In this document: positions 17,300-26,756 of the stretch, in pieces
Numbering within the stretch: the first letter of the stretch is position 1
Layout of the letters: the number at the start of each line of letters is the position of its first letter
NCBI RefSeq assembly: GCF_003112675.1
Contig: NZ_BFAY01000001.1
Coordinates: 100,398-164,397 of the forward strand
Reading direction: 5' to 3'
Origin: Leptospira johnsonii
Lineage (GTDB): Bacteria; Spirochaetota; Leptospiria; Leptospirales; Leptospiraceae
DNA: 64,000 nucleotides
Notes under the pieces: generated by a model
What the model was told of the DNA's origin: nothing
Databases searched by the model: none
What the model saw: only the letters and a program-made list of their open reading frames with translations
Translations under genes and position numbers: made by a program

Positions 17300-18367
17300 T
17301 TAAGGACCTGCTACACAACGAGCGCGAACACTACTCGTATCCGACTTAGCATAACTATTCATTTGATAGATCATCTGTGCGTGGGCCAATGATGTCGCGT
17401 TATTGGCCGTGGTTCCCGTCCAAGCGATCGATGCTTGTGCACTATTGGGGAAAAGAGAAAGTGGAAGATTCCAACCGCCTATCGAGGGCTCTGAGATAAA
17501 ATATGATTCTCTAACAGTCGGAAGTCGCCAATCTGTTCTTGAAGCGAAGTTTAGATTATTACAATAATCTAACGCTTGTTGCCAATTTAAGGCAGTTGCC
17601 GATCCAGTACATGTAGCGTCATCTGCCTGTCCGTATGCACATTTTTTGATCAGAAGTCCAGTATTGTCCTCTTGTAAGGTACCATCCCCCATATCTGTGA
17701 AACTTGCGTTCGGGACCTTGGGACCTGATACGCAGCGAACGGCAAAGTTTGTGGTTTCATCAATGGCACTTATGCTCCCGCTTGCATACAATAAGTATCT
17801 TCCTGGAAATGGCACCGCAGGTGTGGATGTCCAACCTCCGGCTGCCTGCAAGTTTGGAAAGTAGGTATCGGACAAGAATGTTATTTGGGAATGATCTCCG
17901 AATAAAATGGCCTCTCTGGCGCTAGGGAGTCTCCAGTTTCGTCCTGCGGTGGTTAAAGAATTACAATAAGCATTGGCTACTTTCCAATATGTATTGATAC
18001 TCGAACCGATACAAGTGCTTCCATTCCAAATCATTCCGAATGGGCATCTTTGCCAAATCAGTTCGGAGCTTTCTTCCAGTATTGTTTCTCCGAAGTCGCG
18101 GATTTGTAATGAAAATGGGCCTGGAGTATTCGTAAATTCTGCATCTTCTCCCGTTCCAGTGCAGGCGCGCGTCGCTCCGCTAGTGTCGTAACAAGTGGCT
18201 TGGTTTGAGTCCGATAATTTAAAAGAGGAGCCCGGGGGAACGCTTGAAACACTTGTTAGAGCTAAAAGAACGGAAGTTTCCATATTATAATTTTTATGCT
18301 CTGGTTCACAGTTCCAAAGAGCTAAGGATACAAGGAGTAAAATACACAGGGTTTGGTGCTTTTTCAT
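17300..18367 (-). CDS. DUF1566 lipoprotein
   Basis: This 355-residue predicted lipoprotein has a signal ILLLVSLALWNC with lipidation at C20. The mature protein contains two copies of the Lcl/DUF1566 C-terminal-type domain. Each has the typical run W/NWxxALxYCNxL, RxxWRLPTxRE and a later W-T-ST segment and VRCVSGP end (copies at about 100-215 and 220-355). DUF1566 proteins are abundant in Leptospira and other environmental bacteria and are thought to sit on the cell surface in adhesion-like roles, without defined ligands. It stands alone on the minus strand and shares the bidirectional terminator with the convergent gene. Confidence 0.85.
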   Translation of the reverse strand: MKKHQTLCILLLVSLALWNCEPEHKNYNMETSVLLALTSVSSVPPGSSFKLSDSNQATCYDTSGATRACTGTGEDAEFTNTPGPFSLQIRDFGETILEESSELIWQRCPFGMIWNGSTCIGSSINTYWKVANAYCNSLTTAGRNWRLPSAREAILFGDHSQITFLSDTYFPNLQAAGGWTSTPAVPFPGRYLLYASGSISAIDETTNFAVRCVSGPKVPNASFTDMGDGTLQEDNTGLLIKKCAYGQADDATCTGSATALNWQQALDYCNNLNFASRTDWRLPTVRESYFISEPSIGGWNLPLSLFPNSAQASIAWTGTTANNATSLAHAQMIYQMNSYAKSDTSSVRARCVAGP

Positions 18368-18545
18368 TTTATAAATTCCAATTTTAAAATATTCGTATTG
18401 CTTAATGTATCCTAAAGGAGGGACAGCCGGACAGAATAGGGGGAAAATCGGAGGATTTTCTTAAAAGATTGGAATTTTTACGTTATGCGAAAGACATTAC
18501 CCAATTGGGGTATTAAGTTATTGTGAAATTCGCTAAAACAAAAGT

Positions 18546-20552
18546 TTAAAAAGTATTTTCGCTGGCGACCGATTCTCTTTCCATCCACATTCCGGAATCT
18601 TTGATTAGCTGGACTAGTCTTTCATCCGCTTCTTCGGATGGAACGTTTTTGAGTACGATTTCTTTCCCACGGTATAAATGCACTTTGCCTGGGCCGGCGC
18701 CCACGTAACCAAAATCTGCATCCGCCATTTCTCCAGGGCCGTTTACGATACAGCCCATAACTGCGATCTTGACCCCTTTTAGGTGACCTGTTTTTTCTTT
18801 GATACGTGCAGTTGTGGTTTGCAGATCGAATAGTGTTCTTCCGCAAGATGGACAGGAAATATATTCCGTTTTTGTAAGGCGTAGTCTAGTTGCCTGTAGG
18901 ATATCAAATCCAAGTTGTAATACTGCTTCCGGTTCGCTATCGATCACCTTGATCCGCAGCATGTCTCCGATCCCGTCGGTCAGCATTCCACCTAGCCCTA
19001 TCGAGGATTCATATAACGCAGTTTCCATGTCCGGATATTCTGCACTTAAGAAGATCGGATAATCAAAATCGCTAAGTATACGCGCTAATTTTCTGTAATC
19101 GTGAAGTATATGAAAGGTTTGGACCGAGAACGTTACCGATTCTATTCCTGCGTTCTTGAACTCTTCGGGTAATCCTTTGAGACTTTCGATCTGGTAGGCT
19201 TGGACGCTGAGTTCTGTGATCCCTTTGCCTTCTCTTTTATACAAAAAGTCTAATAAAGAATCCCTGTTTTGGAAATGGTGGAATGGATCCACAGTAACTT
19301 TAGGGAACGGGATCAGATCTTCTAATACATCTTCGAGTAATAATTCGTTTTGTTCTACGATGACTCCCATCGGAACAGAGGAAGATTTACTTGCAGTAAT
19401 ACATTCTTCTCTCAGGAATTCGTCGGCAGGAAGCGGCACGGAAACCGTTTCCAATTCCAAGGATCTGGATTTTGCATAATTTTTAAGTGAAGAAAGTGCC
19501 TGGGAAAATCCGCTTTCAGATTCAAAAGGCAGAACCGATTCAATACGCACTGCATGATTTTCTCCAAGAGGAAGAGTTCCTATATGGATCGGTCTGCTAT
19601 AAAATCTTTGGTAGGAGTAAGGGTTCCTGAATTCGGAATATCCTTGGCTTTGAGTTTCCGGAAATCTGAGACGATTGTATTTGTCTGCAAGTAATCTTGC
19701 GACTGGAACTTCGTGGATTGGATCTTCCGTTAAGGAGACTCGGATCGTATCACCTAAGCCGTCTTCTAATAAGGAACCGATCCCGATTGCGGATTTGATC
19801 CTTCCGTCTTTTCCGTCTCCTGCTTCAGTCACCCCTAAATGTAATGGATAATCCATCTGCAGTTCCATGAAGCGACTGCATAATAATCTATATGCCTGGA
19901 CCATTACTTGCGGATTCGAGGCTTTCATGCTAACTATAATATCTTTATAAGAAAGACTTTCAGCAATTCTGATAAACTCAATCGCTGACTCCACCATTCC
20001 TTGTGGAGTATCTCCGTACTTGTTCATGATACGATCGGATAAGGAACCATGATTGGTCCCTATTCTCATAGAAACTCCCAATTCTTTACAACGAAGTACT
20101 AATGGACTGAATACTTCAGAGATCCTTTCTAATTCTTCTTTATATTCAAGGTCGGTATAATCTCTGATTGCGAATTTTTTCTTATCGGCGAAGTTGCCTG
20201 GATTAATACGGACCTTCTCCACCCATTCTACGGATTTCATTGCAACACTTGGAGTAAAATGGATATCCGCTACGAGTGGGACCTTACTTCCCAATCTTTT
20301 GAGTTCTTTACGGATATTTGGCAAGTTATCCGCATCCGGTTGAGAGGGAACTGTCAATCGAACGATCTCACACCCAGCTGCTTCCAGTTCCAGAATTTGT
20401 CTGACTGAATTTTCAGTGTCTCTTGTGTCCGCAGTGATCATGGATTGTATGCGGATCGGATTATTCCCGCCGATGCCAATGTCTCCTACTTTTACCTCTC
20501 TGGTCCTGCGGCGTTGGTAAGAGAATGGAGAATGATTGTATCGGAAGTTCAT
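18546..20552 (-). CDS. ispG: 4-hydroxy-3-methylbut-2-enyl diphosphate synthase, long form
   Basis: This is the [4Fe-4S] enzyme of the MEP isoprenoid pathway that converts MEcPP to HMBPP. It has the N-terminal TIM barrel ([11 protein letters not shown], then [27 protein letters not shown], then [20 protein letters not shown]). The C-terminal cluster domain has C567 and C570 ([10 protein letters not shown]) and C601 ([12 protein letters not shown]). At 668 residues it is far longer than the roughly 370-residue E. coli enzyme, because of an extra domain between barrel and cluster domain. That long architecture is known from plants, Chlamydia, Bacteroidetes and spirochaetes. It appears monocistronic. 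Confidence 0.95.
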   Translation of the reverse strand: MNFRYNHSPFSYQRRRTREVKVGDIGIGGNNPIRIQSMITADTRDTENSVRQILELEAAGCEIVRLTVPSQPDADNLPNIRKELKRLGSKVPLVADIHFTPSVAMKSVEWVEKVRINPGNFADKKKFAIRDYTDLEYKEELERISEVFSPLVLRCKELGVSMRIGTNHGSLSDRIMNKYGDTPQGMVESAIEFIRIAESLSYKDIIVSMKASNPQVMVQAYRLLCSRFMELQMDYPLHLGVTEAGDGKDGRIKSAIGIGSLLEDGLGDTIRVSLTEDPIHEVPVARLLADKYNRLRFPETQSQGYSEFRNPYSYQRFYSRPIHIGTLPLGENHAVRIESVLPFESESGFSQALSSLKNYAKSRSLELETVSVPLPADEFLREECITASKSSSVPMGVIVEQNELLLEDVLEDLIPFPKVTVDPFHHFQNRDSLLDFLYKREGKGITELSVQAYQIESLKGLPEEFKNAGIESVTFSVQTFHILHDYRKLARILSDFDYPIFLSAEYPDMETALYESSIGLGGMLTDGIGDMLRIKVIDSEPEAVLQLGFDILQATRLRLTKTEYISCPSCGRTLFDLQTTTARIKEKTGHLKGVKIAVMGCIVNGPGEMADADFGYVGAGPGKVHLYRGKEIVLKNVPSEEADERLVQLIKDSGMWMERESVASENTF

Positions 20553-20743
20553 GGGTGGTCTCTAGTTCCATTAAGAAGGGGCCGAACCGCTTGTCATTTA
20601 GGATTTTTCCCGAATAAGTCCGAATCTGAGAGGTTTTTAGGGATTTGTAGTAGTTCCTACCTCTAGGAGTAACGGCCAAAAGGGCGGCCAAATTGAATAA
20701 ATTGACTGGAAATGCAGAGTAACGAGGATTGCAAGAACCTAGT

Positions 20744-21370
20744 ATGGATCTACTAAAACGTTTTTTTAAGAAGATAGAATCACTCGAAGATGCTGAGTTT
20801 TTCCTGAACTCAACTTCTTATATTTTGTTTTTGATCGGGTTTCTCCAAAGTATTCTTTTTACCTTTCTTTTAGGGTCTTTTCGGAATTTCTATATGGATG
20901 TTCTTCTAATTTTTATCTTCGGGGTAGTGATCCGATTTTCCAGAAGCAGGGTCTCCGTTCTTCTTCTTTGTATTTATTCTCTGATCATTCTTATAGGCAC
21001 AACCTTGACTTGGTTTGGGATCGCTGCAGGCGGAGGTAATAATATATTTCTGGCATTACTGCTTCTCTTTTTTTCCGTTCGTGCAGCTAAGGTGAGTTTT
21101 CAATTCCATAAGTTGAAAGATACAAAACTTGTTTGGAAAAATATTTGGATCCGCCATGTGATTGCGCTAGGTTTTGCATTTATACTTTCCTCCTCTCTTT
21201 TTATTTCTTCCGTATTTATAGCTAAATCTTGGGGGATCACTGAAATTGGGAGTCTTCACGGAGAAATTATTTTCGAATCTCTTCCTATCTCTTACATTCT
21301 TCTTTTGCTTCCTGGACTTCCTTGGGCTAAAAAAAGAAGAATGTACATTGTCTCCGAAATCCCTTCTTGA
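20744..21370 (+). CDS. Multi-pass membrane protein of unknown function
   Basis: This is a protein of about 208 residues with a short charged N-terminus (MDLLKRFFKKIESLEDAEFF) and five to six predicted transmembrane helices: about 25-45, 50-65, 70-95, 100-115, 135-160 and 175-195. It has a basic C-terminus (PWAKKRRMY). I do not recognise a family or see charged residues buried in the helices that would suggest a transporter. The start at ATG 20744 is preferred over a TTG at 20729. An intrinsic terminator lies about 75 bases downstream. Confidence 0.7.
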   Translation: MDLLKRFFKKIESLEDAEFFLNSTSYILFLIGFLQSILFTFLLGSFRNFYMDVLLIFIFGVVIRFSRSRVSVLLLCIYSLIILIGTTLTWFGIAAGGGNNIFLALLLLFFSVRAAKVSFQFHKLKDTKLVWKNIWIRHVIALGFAFILSSSLFISSVFIAKSWGITEIGSLHGEIIFESLPISYILLLLPGLPWAKKRRMYIVSEIPS

Positions 21371-21723
21371 ACCCAGGTCTGTATATTCAGATTTTTGAAC
21401 ATGTTTTGGGTAGAAGGATCCCTGTAGTGAACGTTATAGTAAATGTGAGCTTTTCCTCACTTTTTTTCTTAACAGAATAAAAAATCTAAAAATAAGCCTA
21501 TCACGATTTGTTGTGCTGTTAGCTGGCCGGGGAATCTATACACACACATAACGTCTCTATTTCTCCGAAGTTTTGAAATCAAAGTATCGGATCAAGTCGT
21601 ATAACAGGCGTTTGTTCCTCGATTTGTGTCGTTCATTCCGAACGAGCCTGGAAATTTTTTAAAAAACTCGGAAAAATTCCCTAGGGATTAGGCTATTGGG
21701 GAAAAACGTTAGATGGGAACTTA
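21371..21723. other. Intergenic region with terminator and small inverted repeats
   Basis: I find no gene here. It holds the terminator at 21445-21467, a small inverted repeat TCGTTC-ATTCC-GAACGA (21629-21645) followed by an A/T-rich tract, and the AT-rich sequence just ahead of the lipoprotein gene at 21724, which presumably carries its promoter. Confidence 0.5.
21445..21467 (+). terminator. Intrinsic terminator after the membrane protein gene
   Basis: GTGAG (21445-21449) pairs with CTCAC (21456-21460) around CTTTTC, followed directly by seven T residues. It is a short stem with an excellent T-tract. Confidence 0.65.
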
Positions 21724-22620
21724 ATGAATCTATTAAATAGAAAAATACTTTTTATGAAGATCTTACCGGTGCTCGGGATCTTTTTCGTTTTATATTGTTC
21801 TGGAGATGCCAAGAGTATTGCGGAACTGACCGCTGCTGCAAAGGCAGTATTGGATGGAGTTGCAGCTCCAGTACCTGTCCCTCCGGGAGAACCTGCTCCT
21901 CCTGGCCAGCCAGAGAACGCTCCTGATCTTCAGGAATCTACTATCACAAGTTTTGATATTTCCGATCCGAATGAGCATAGTTATCTAGGCTTGTTTTCCA
22001 TCCAGGCTATCAATTTTAATTTACCTGTGCATGATAATACTACCGTCTCTGCGTTTATCGGAGGCCAAAGTATGAAGCTGATGCCTGATAATACAGTGGT
22101 GAATTCTTTCTCTCATTGGACTGTTACTGCAGGTCAACTTTCTCAGCTGGGGGCGAACCCGCCCGCGATAGTTGGTCCTTCCGATAGAAAATTAAAAGTG
22201 CTGATCGTGGCCCGAAATGAATTCGGGATCTCTTCTAAAGTAAAACAGGTAGGACAAACTCATTTTTGCACTGGAGCGGCAACACTTCCAGCAACTGTTG
22301 GAGATTGCGGAAACGTCTGTGGAACTGCAACATTAAATGGGGATACTGTAGAATTTAAAACCCAGAAGACGATTGCTCAAGATGATTTCGAATATCTGTA
22401 TCTAGACATTTCCGTTGCACAGCCGATCTCATTTTCGATCCCTGCGGTCCCATTCAGCTTTTTCGAAAAGTTTGCTCCGATCGGCTCAGGAACTTACGAG
22501 GCGAGCGCTAGTTTAAACCGTACCAGTTTCGATTATATGTGCGTGGAGATTAGTTCTTATTCTTATACGGATCCTCCTTTTGCCGACGATTTTATTCGAG
22601 GGAAAGTAATCATTCCCTGA
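21724..22620 (+). CDS. Lipoprotein of unknown function
   Basis: This 298-residue predicted lipoprotein has a signal ILPVLGIFFVLYC with lipidation at about C25, an Ala-rich segment and then a Pro-rich flexible linker (VPVPPGEPAPPGQPENAPD). The C-terminal domain is likely all-beta, with four cysteines in a cluster (FCTGAA, VGDCGNVCG) plus another near the end, so disulphides are plausible. I recognise no named domain. The next lipoprotein gene starts about 45 bases downstream with a similar signal-plus-Pro-linker layout, and the two look co-transcribed. Confidence 0.75.
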   Translation: MNLLNRKILFMKILPVLGIFFVLYCSGDAKSIAELTAAAKAVLDGVAAPVPVPPGEPAPPGQPENAPDLQESTITSFDISDPNEHSYLGLFSIQAINFNLPVHDNTTVSAFIGGQSMKLMPDNTVVNSFSHWTVTAGQLSQLGANPPAIVGPSDRKLKVLIVARNEFGISSKVKQVGQTHFCTGAATLPATVGDCGNVCGTATLNGDTVEFKTQKTIAQDDFEYLYLDISVAQPISFSIPAVPFSFFEKFAPIGSGTYEASASLNRTSFDYMCVEISSYSYTDPPFADDFIRGKVIIP

Positions 22621-22666
22621 TCCCTAAATTGAAAATTAAAAAAATAGAATGTTATACAAGGGATTT

Positions 22667-24742
22667 ATGAAAAGAGTACCACTCCTAATTTTGATCTTCC
22701 ATTTTTTTATAACGGGATGTTCCTCCGAAGCAGGAGGTTTTGATCCTGTCGCTGCACTTCTTGCAGCAATTTCTCCCGGTTCTCCGGGGGGAGAAGTTCC
22801 TCCTCCTGGAGAGGCAGGAACTCCTGCATGGGTAAGCGCGTCTGACGCAGCATTTAGTGATAAGGTGGAAATTCGTTGGGAGCCGGTTCCTGCTCAGGAA
22901 TACAGGGTATTCAGAAAATCAGTATTCGAATCTTCTTACCAACAGATTGGTTCAGTGACAGATCCTGTTTTTACGGATCCTGTTTCCAATTCACAAAGTT
23001 TATTTCAATATGCGATCCAGGTTGTGGATCCGGAAGGTAAAATTTCTCCCATCAGTCTTTTTGATACAGGGACGGTCGGTTTCAATTCTTCCTGTTCTAC
23101 AAAGTTAAATGCACTTGGAGGAGGAACTTCTCTCTATTCCAGATTTAAGAACGGCTTTCCCGGAACTGCGATCTCTGTTTCTTCTTGGGGAAATTCGGTG
23201 CTTATTACAAGCGGTACGAACGTTTATTTGTTGAATGCGAATGGAGATATAATCGGTGTTTGGACCGGGATCTCTCCTAAGGCAATGGTTGTGGATCCTT
23301 CCGATCGTATTTTTGCTTTGGTCGGAATGAAAGTATTCGAACTGAATTCTGATTGTTCCCAAACAAGTTTGATCGATCTTCCTGGAGATTCTTCTCCTAA
23401 AGATCTGGCTTTGGATACTTCCGGGAATTTGTATATCAGCGAGGCGAATTTTAATACCGGAACGGATCGCATTTTCAAATATTCTTCTGCGGGAAATTTA
23501 CTCAAGACCTGGGACCTTCCTGGAACATCTAGGCAACCTTATGCGATCTATATCCATCCTTCCGACAATAGTTTGTTAGTAGCTGATAATTCAACTTTTG
23601 ATCTGTACCAATACGATATTAGTGGAGATACTCCGATCCAACTCGCATCCAAACAGATTACTGTCGGCCAGATCATTGATATGACTATGAGCGGTGGACA
23701 GATCCTTGTCGCTATTCAACAGAATTCTTTTCCGGATAATGGACCTTATTTAGTGAGATTCCATAGTGGAATGTCCGGAGGTTCCGTGACTATGAAGATC
23801 AATCCTGCTGGATTTTCTACCATCCAAAGTATTGCAACAGACAATCGTAATGGGAATATTTTTGCTGTAGATACGGAAAGATCTTCGGTCCTTTCCTGCG
23901 CGGCTCCTATCTTTACGAATTGTTCCCCTAGTTTAATAGGATTTTCTCCTTTGAGAATTGTTCGAGATGATAAGAAGAATTTTTACATTCTTCATGCAAC
24001 AAAACAGATCACTAAGCTGAATCCGAACGGGGCTCATATTTCCAATTTTGTCTTACCTTCTTTTCAGGGTTCTTCTGTCCAAGGCGCAGATCTGGAGATT
24101 GACGGGGACTTTTTGTATATCTCAGGTAGAAATTTGTCGGACACAAAGGTTTTGGTAAAAGTTAAAACGGATTTTACCGGAGTTACAACTCGGACATTGC
24201 CTGCGAATCCATTTGTTCCTTTTACGAATATCGCTGTGACTGATGGAAAAGTGTTCAGCGATTTTGTGGATATCGGGGAAGAAGACTTCTTCACTTATTT
24301 GAATTTTTCTTCTGTCAATGGGGGAGGGGATGGGAGTTATTTAGATAATTCTTATAGAGAATCTTTCATCATGAGTACGGACGAACTAGAAACGGATTAT
24401 GCCGGGAATTTTTATCATATGTTAGTAGGTATGGGAGAAAGTGATATCCATACTTCTATCTCTAAGTTCAACTCCAATACTTTAGAATGGACTAATCTAG
24501 TCCAATCGGCTACGATTCCTTTCCAACAGATCACAACTGATAAGTCGGGGAATTTATATACCTTAGAAGGAACTACAAATAACGGATATAAATTGTTTAA
24601 GAGAGATGGGAACTTTACTGAGTTGAATCAGATCTCTATACCTACGAGCCAGATCTCTACCGGAGCACTTTACGTTTCCGACACAGGAGATTCTTCCTTC
24701 CTGGCCACCCCTTTGAGTCTGCATAAAATTATGTTACCTTGA
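22667..24742 (+). CDS. Beta-propeller (NHL/SMP-30-like) lipoprotein with FN3-like domain
   Basis: This 691-residue predicted lipoprotein, counted from ATG 22667, has the lipobox HFFITGC. A Gly/Pro linker (SPGSPGGEVPPPGEAG) leads to a fibronectin-III-like domain (about 55-140: KVEIRWEPVPAQEYRVFRKS). A long region of repeated short strands of the form D(S/P)SGNLYISE, DNRNGNIFAVD and TDKSGNLYTLEG follows, typical of NHL or SMP-30 propellers with at least six blades. Surface-exposed or periplasmic carbohydrate or protein binding is the usual inference for such proteins. It is second in an apparent two-gene operon with the lipoprotein at 21724. Confidence 0.8.
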   Translation: MKRVPLLILIFHFFITGCSSEAGGFDPVAALLAAISPGSPGGEVPPPGEAGTPAWVSASDAAFSDKVEIRWEPVPAQEYRVFRKSVFESSYQQIGSVTDPVFTDPVSNSQSLFQYAIQVVDPEGKISPISLFDTGTVGFNSSCSTKLNALGGGTSLYSRFKNGFPGTAISVSSWGNSVLITSGTNVYLLNANGDIIGVWTGISPKAMVVDPSDRIFALVGMKVFELNSDCSQTSLIDLPGDSSPKDLALDTSGNLYISEANFNTGTDRIFKYSSAGNLLKTWDLPGTSRQPYAIYIHPSDNSLLVADNSTFDLYQYDISGDTPIQLASKQITVGQIIDMTMSGGQILVAIQQNSFPDNGPYLVRFHSGMSGGSVTMKINPAGFSTIQSIATDNRNGNIFAVDTERSSVLSCAAPIFTNCSPSLIGFSPLRIVRDDKKNFYILHATKQITKLNPNGAHISNFVLPSFQGSSVQGADLEIDGDFLYISGRNLSDTKVLVKVKTDFTGVTTRTLPANPFVPFTNIAVTDGKVFSDFVDIGEEDFFTYLNFSSVNGGGDGSYLDNSYRESFIMSTDELETDYAGNFYHMLVGMGESDIHTSISKFNSNTLEWTNLVQSATIPFQQITTDKSGNLYTLEGTTNNGYKLFKRDGNFTELNQISIPTSQISTGALYVSDTGDSSFLATPLSLHKIMLP

Positions 24743-24882
24743 AATGGGGTTGCTCTATCGGTAAGATCTAAATTTTCCAAAAGTAAAAAAATTCTAAGCG
24801 TGGAATTTGAGATCAGGGGGTAGGAAATCCGATACTTTGGTTATAGAAATCTGAAAAGATTTTTGGAATAAAAGGCCTCGGC

Positions 24883-25200
24883 ATGGAATTTCTGGAACCA
24901 AAAGACCTGACGGAAAATAAATCCTACCGGATCCGCCTAACCGTAGCCATCTATAGAAATAATATTTTATCCTATAAAAACGATATAGTAGTTCCTTCGG
25001 TTTATATAAGAAGGAACGAAGCAAGAGCACATATCCGAAAAGAAGTGACAGAACGTCTGGCACATTCTTCCTTTTTCCGTTCTCCTCGTCCGGATTATGA
25101 TTTGGTTCGTTATTCTGAAGAAGCTAGTTGTAACACATTCTTGAGATACAGGATCATCAGCGGTAGTCCCAGCGAAGAGACTATGCCTAAGACTGTTTAA
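24883..25200 (+). CDS. Small protein of unknown function
   Basis: This 105-residue soluble basic protein has no signal. An AAGG sequence precedes the ATG. Predicted structure is beta-alpha-beta: SYRIRLTVAIYRNNILSYKN, then RRNEARAHIRKEVTERLAHS, then YDLVRYSEEASCNTFLRYRI. I do not recognise the family. It is followed 70 bases later by another unknown gene on the same strand, and then gltB. Confidence 0.6.
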   Translation: MEFLEPKDLTENKSYRIRLTVAIYRNNILSYKNDIVVPSVYIRRNEARAHIRKEVTERLAHSSFFRSPRPDYDLVRYSEEASCNTFLRYRIISGSPSEETMPKTV

Positions 25201-25270
25201 GAAAGATTCGTAACTTAATTGTCTTGAATTCCGGTCTAGGGTTGTAAAAACTTGACTGCGAATCCGGATT

Positions 25271-26548
25271 ATGGCAGGCCCAGAAAGAAAGGTCATCGAA
25301 AGAAATTCCCATGGAGAATACGTTCTAACTGCGTACGGGGAATTTTTAAGTTATTTCCACACTCATATCCAACTTTTCGGAACATTGATTTCCGCTAAAA
25401 AAATTCCCGCCAAAGAACAAGAAGCACTTAAGTTAAAATTACGTTCTTATATCTCAAACAACGTCCAGAAGACGGATCATTTTTTCGATCAACTTCCTCA
25501 ATTCGCTCAGTTTCTCGGAATGGGTTCTCAGGAACTTTCTTCTTACATGAACCGGAACTTCTTGGGAGCTTTGAATAAGGTAAAAACCAAACTCATCGAA
25601 CAAGAGTCCGTTGCAGAACAAACTCCTCGTAAGAAAAAATATTCTAAAATCTCGGAAGAGATATTAGAAGGACTTGGATTTACATTCCCTGCCGGTCATA
25701 GATTCGAATGGGAAGAAGGAATGATCTATCTGGTAGAGATCGCTACCGGCAAAAAAAGAGAAGCCGCTGCCTTGGGAGAAGTAGCAAGAGAAACTGCAGC
25801 CGCCGGCGCGGCGGCGAGACCTATCCCTGCTGCTCCAGTGCGTAAAGGTCCCGAAACTCCGATCCTAGAAGAAATATTAAAAAAATATGGTGAACTATTC
25901 TCCGGTAAACCTTTGATCATGAAGGTAGAAGAATTGGAGGAAGACGATTCTCCGGTTCAGGTGGGAGAAGATATCCTTGCCGATGTGGAAGATCTTCATT
26001 TCGACGGGGACTTTGGAGGAGATTCTCCTAGCTTCTCCGAACCTCCTGTGAGCATTCCATTTTCCAAATATATGGATCAGGTCGGAAAGGTTAGAGTATT
26101 CCAAAAAGCAGGACAACTGGAAGAATACAAACGTTGGGTCGCTTCTTTACCTGTGGAAGAGAATGCACTTGTCCAATTACAAACTTCTCTTTTGAAAGAA
26201 TCCAGGGGAGAGGTAGTAGAATGGGATGGAACGCTCGGACAGTTAGGGGCTCGCACAGGTCTTTCAGAATCCAGACTCAGAAAGGTATTGGAACTAGGAC
26301 GTGATTTTTTCCGAATCCGAAACCAATTAGAAGCGTCGTGGAACAAGGCAAGGACTGCAAGCCCTGCAGTAGCAGAACTTGTAAAAAAAGCCTGGCCTCA
26401 TATCTTGAGAGTCATGGATGAATATCCTGATTTCACTCAGATCAAAGGAAAGATGGACCAACTTCTCTCCCGTATTCCTGACGCTAGCCAAAGAAAGATC
26501 CTAACAGATCTTTTCTTAAACCCCGTTCTTTCTATTCGCAGAAACTAA
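25271..26548 (+). CDS. Hypothetical protein, acidic middle and helical C-terminus
   Basis: This 425-residue cytosolic protein has no membrane segment. An N-terminal helical domain (about 1-115) carries an aromatic patch (YGEFLSYFHTHIQLFGTLIS). A basic stretch follows (TPRKKKYSKISEEIL), then an Ala-rich linker (ARETAAAGAAARPIPAAP), then a very acidic segment (EELEEDDSPVQVGEDILADV). The C-terminal helical domain has an HTH-like element (LGQLGARTGLSESRLRKVLE, about 327-346) that could contact nucleic acid. It has no clear Shine-Dalgarno sequence. I cannot assign a function. Confidence 0.65.
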   Translation: MAGPERKVIERNSHGEYVLTAYGEFLSYFHTHIQLFGTLISAKKIPAKEQEALKLKLRSYISNNVQKTDHFFDQLPQFAQFLGMGSQELSSYMNRNFLGALNKVKTKLIEQESVAEQTPRKKKYSKISEEILEGLGFTFPAGHRFEWEEGMIYLVEIATGKKREAAALGEVARETAAAGAAARPIPAAPVRKGPETPILEEILKKYGELFSGKPLIMKVEELEEDDSPVQVGEDILADVEDLHFDGDFGGDSPSFSEPPVSIPFSKYMDQVGKVRVFQKAGQLEEYKRWVASLPVEENALVQLQTSLLKESRGEVVEWDGTLGQLGARTGLSESRLRKVLELGRDFFRIRNQLEASWNKARTASPAVAELVKKAWPHILRVMDEYPDFTQIKGKMDQLLSRIPDASQRKILTDLFLNPVLSIRRN

Positions 26549-26680
26549 TATAAGCCGTATATATGCGATTTGGCTGTGGATTCCCGGAAAAAGATCGTTT
26601 TCAAACTAGGCACTCGTAAATTTACTGGTCTAAGAATCGGACATTTGCTACAAAATTCAGCCAAACATCGCGTGGCTTCG

Positions 26681-26702
26681 AGTCTCCACAGTCTGTGGAC
26701 TA
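26681..26702 (+). promoter_or_regulatory. Hairpin in the gltB leader
   Basis: TCCACA (26685-26690) and TGTGGA (26694-26699) form a perfect stem with a GTC loop, extended by AGT/ACT across a one-base bulge. It is about 55 bases upstream of the gltB start and has no T-tract. It may be a regulatory structure in the leader. Confidence 0.35.
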
Positions 26703-26756
26703 AGGCGAGAGCAGAGTCCCGGATTCTATACCAACCCTAAAGAGGAACCTTAGCGG

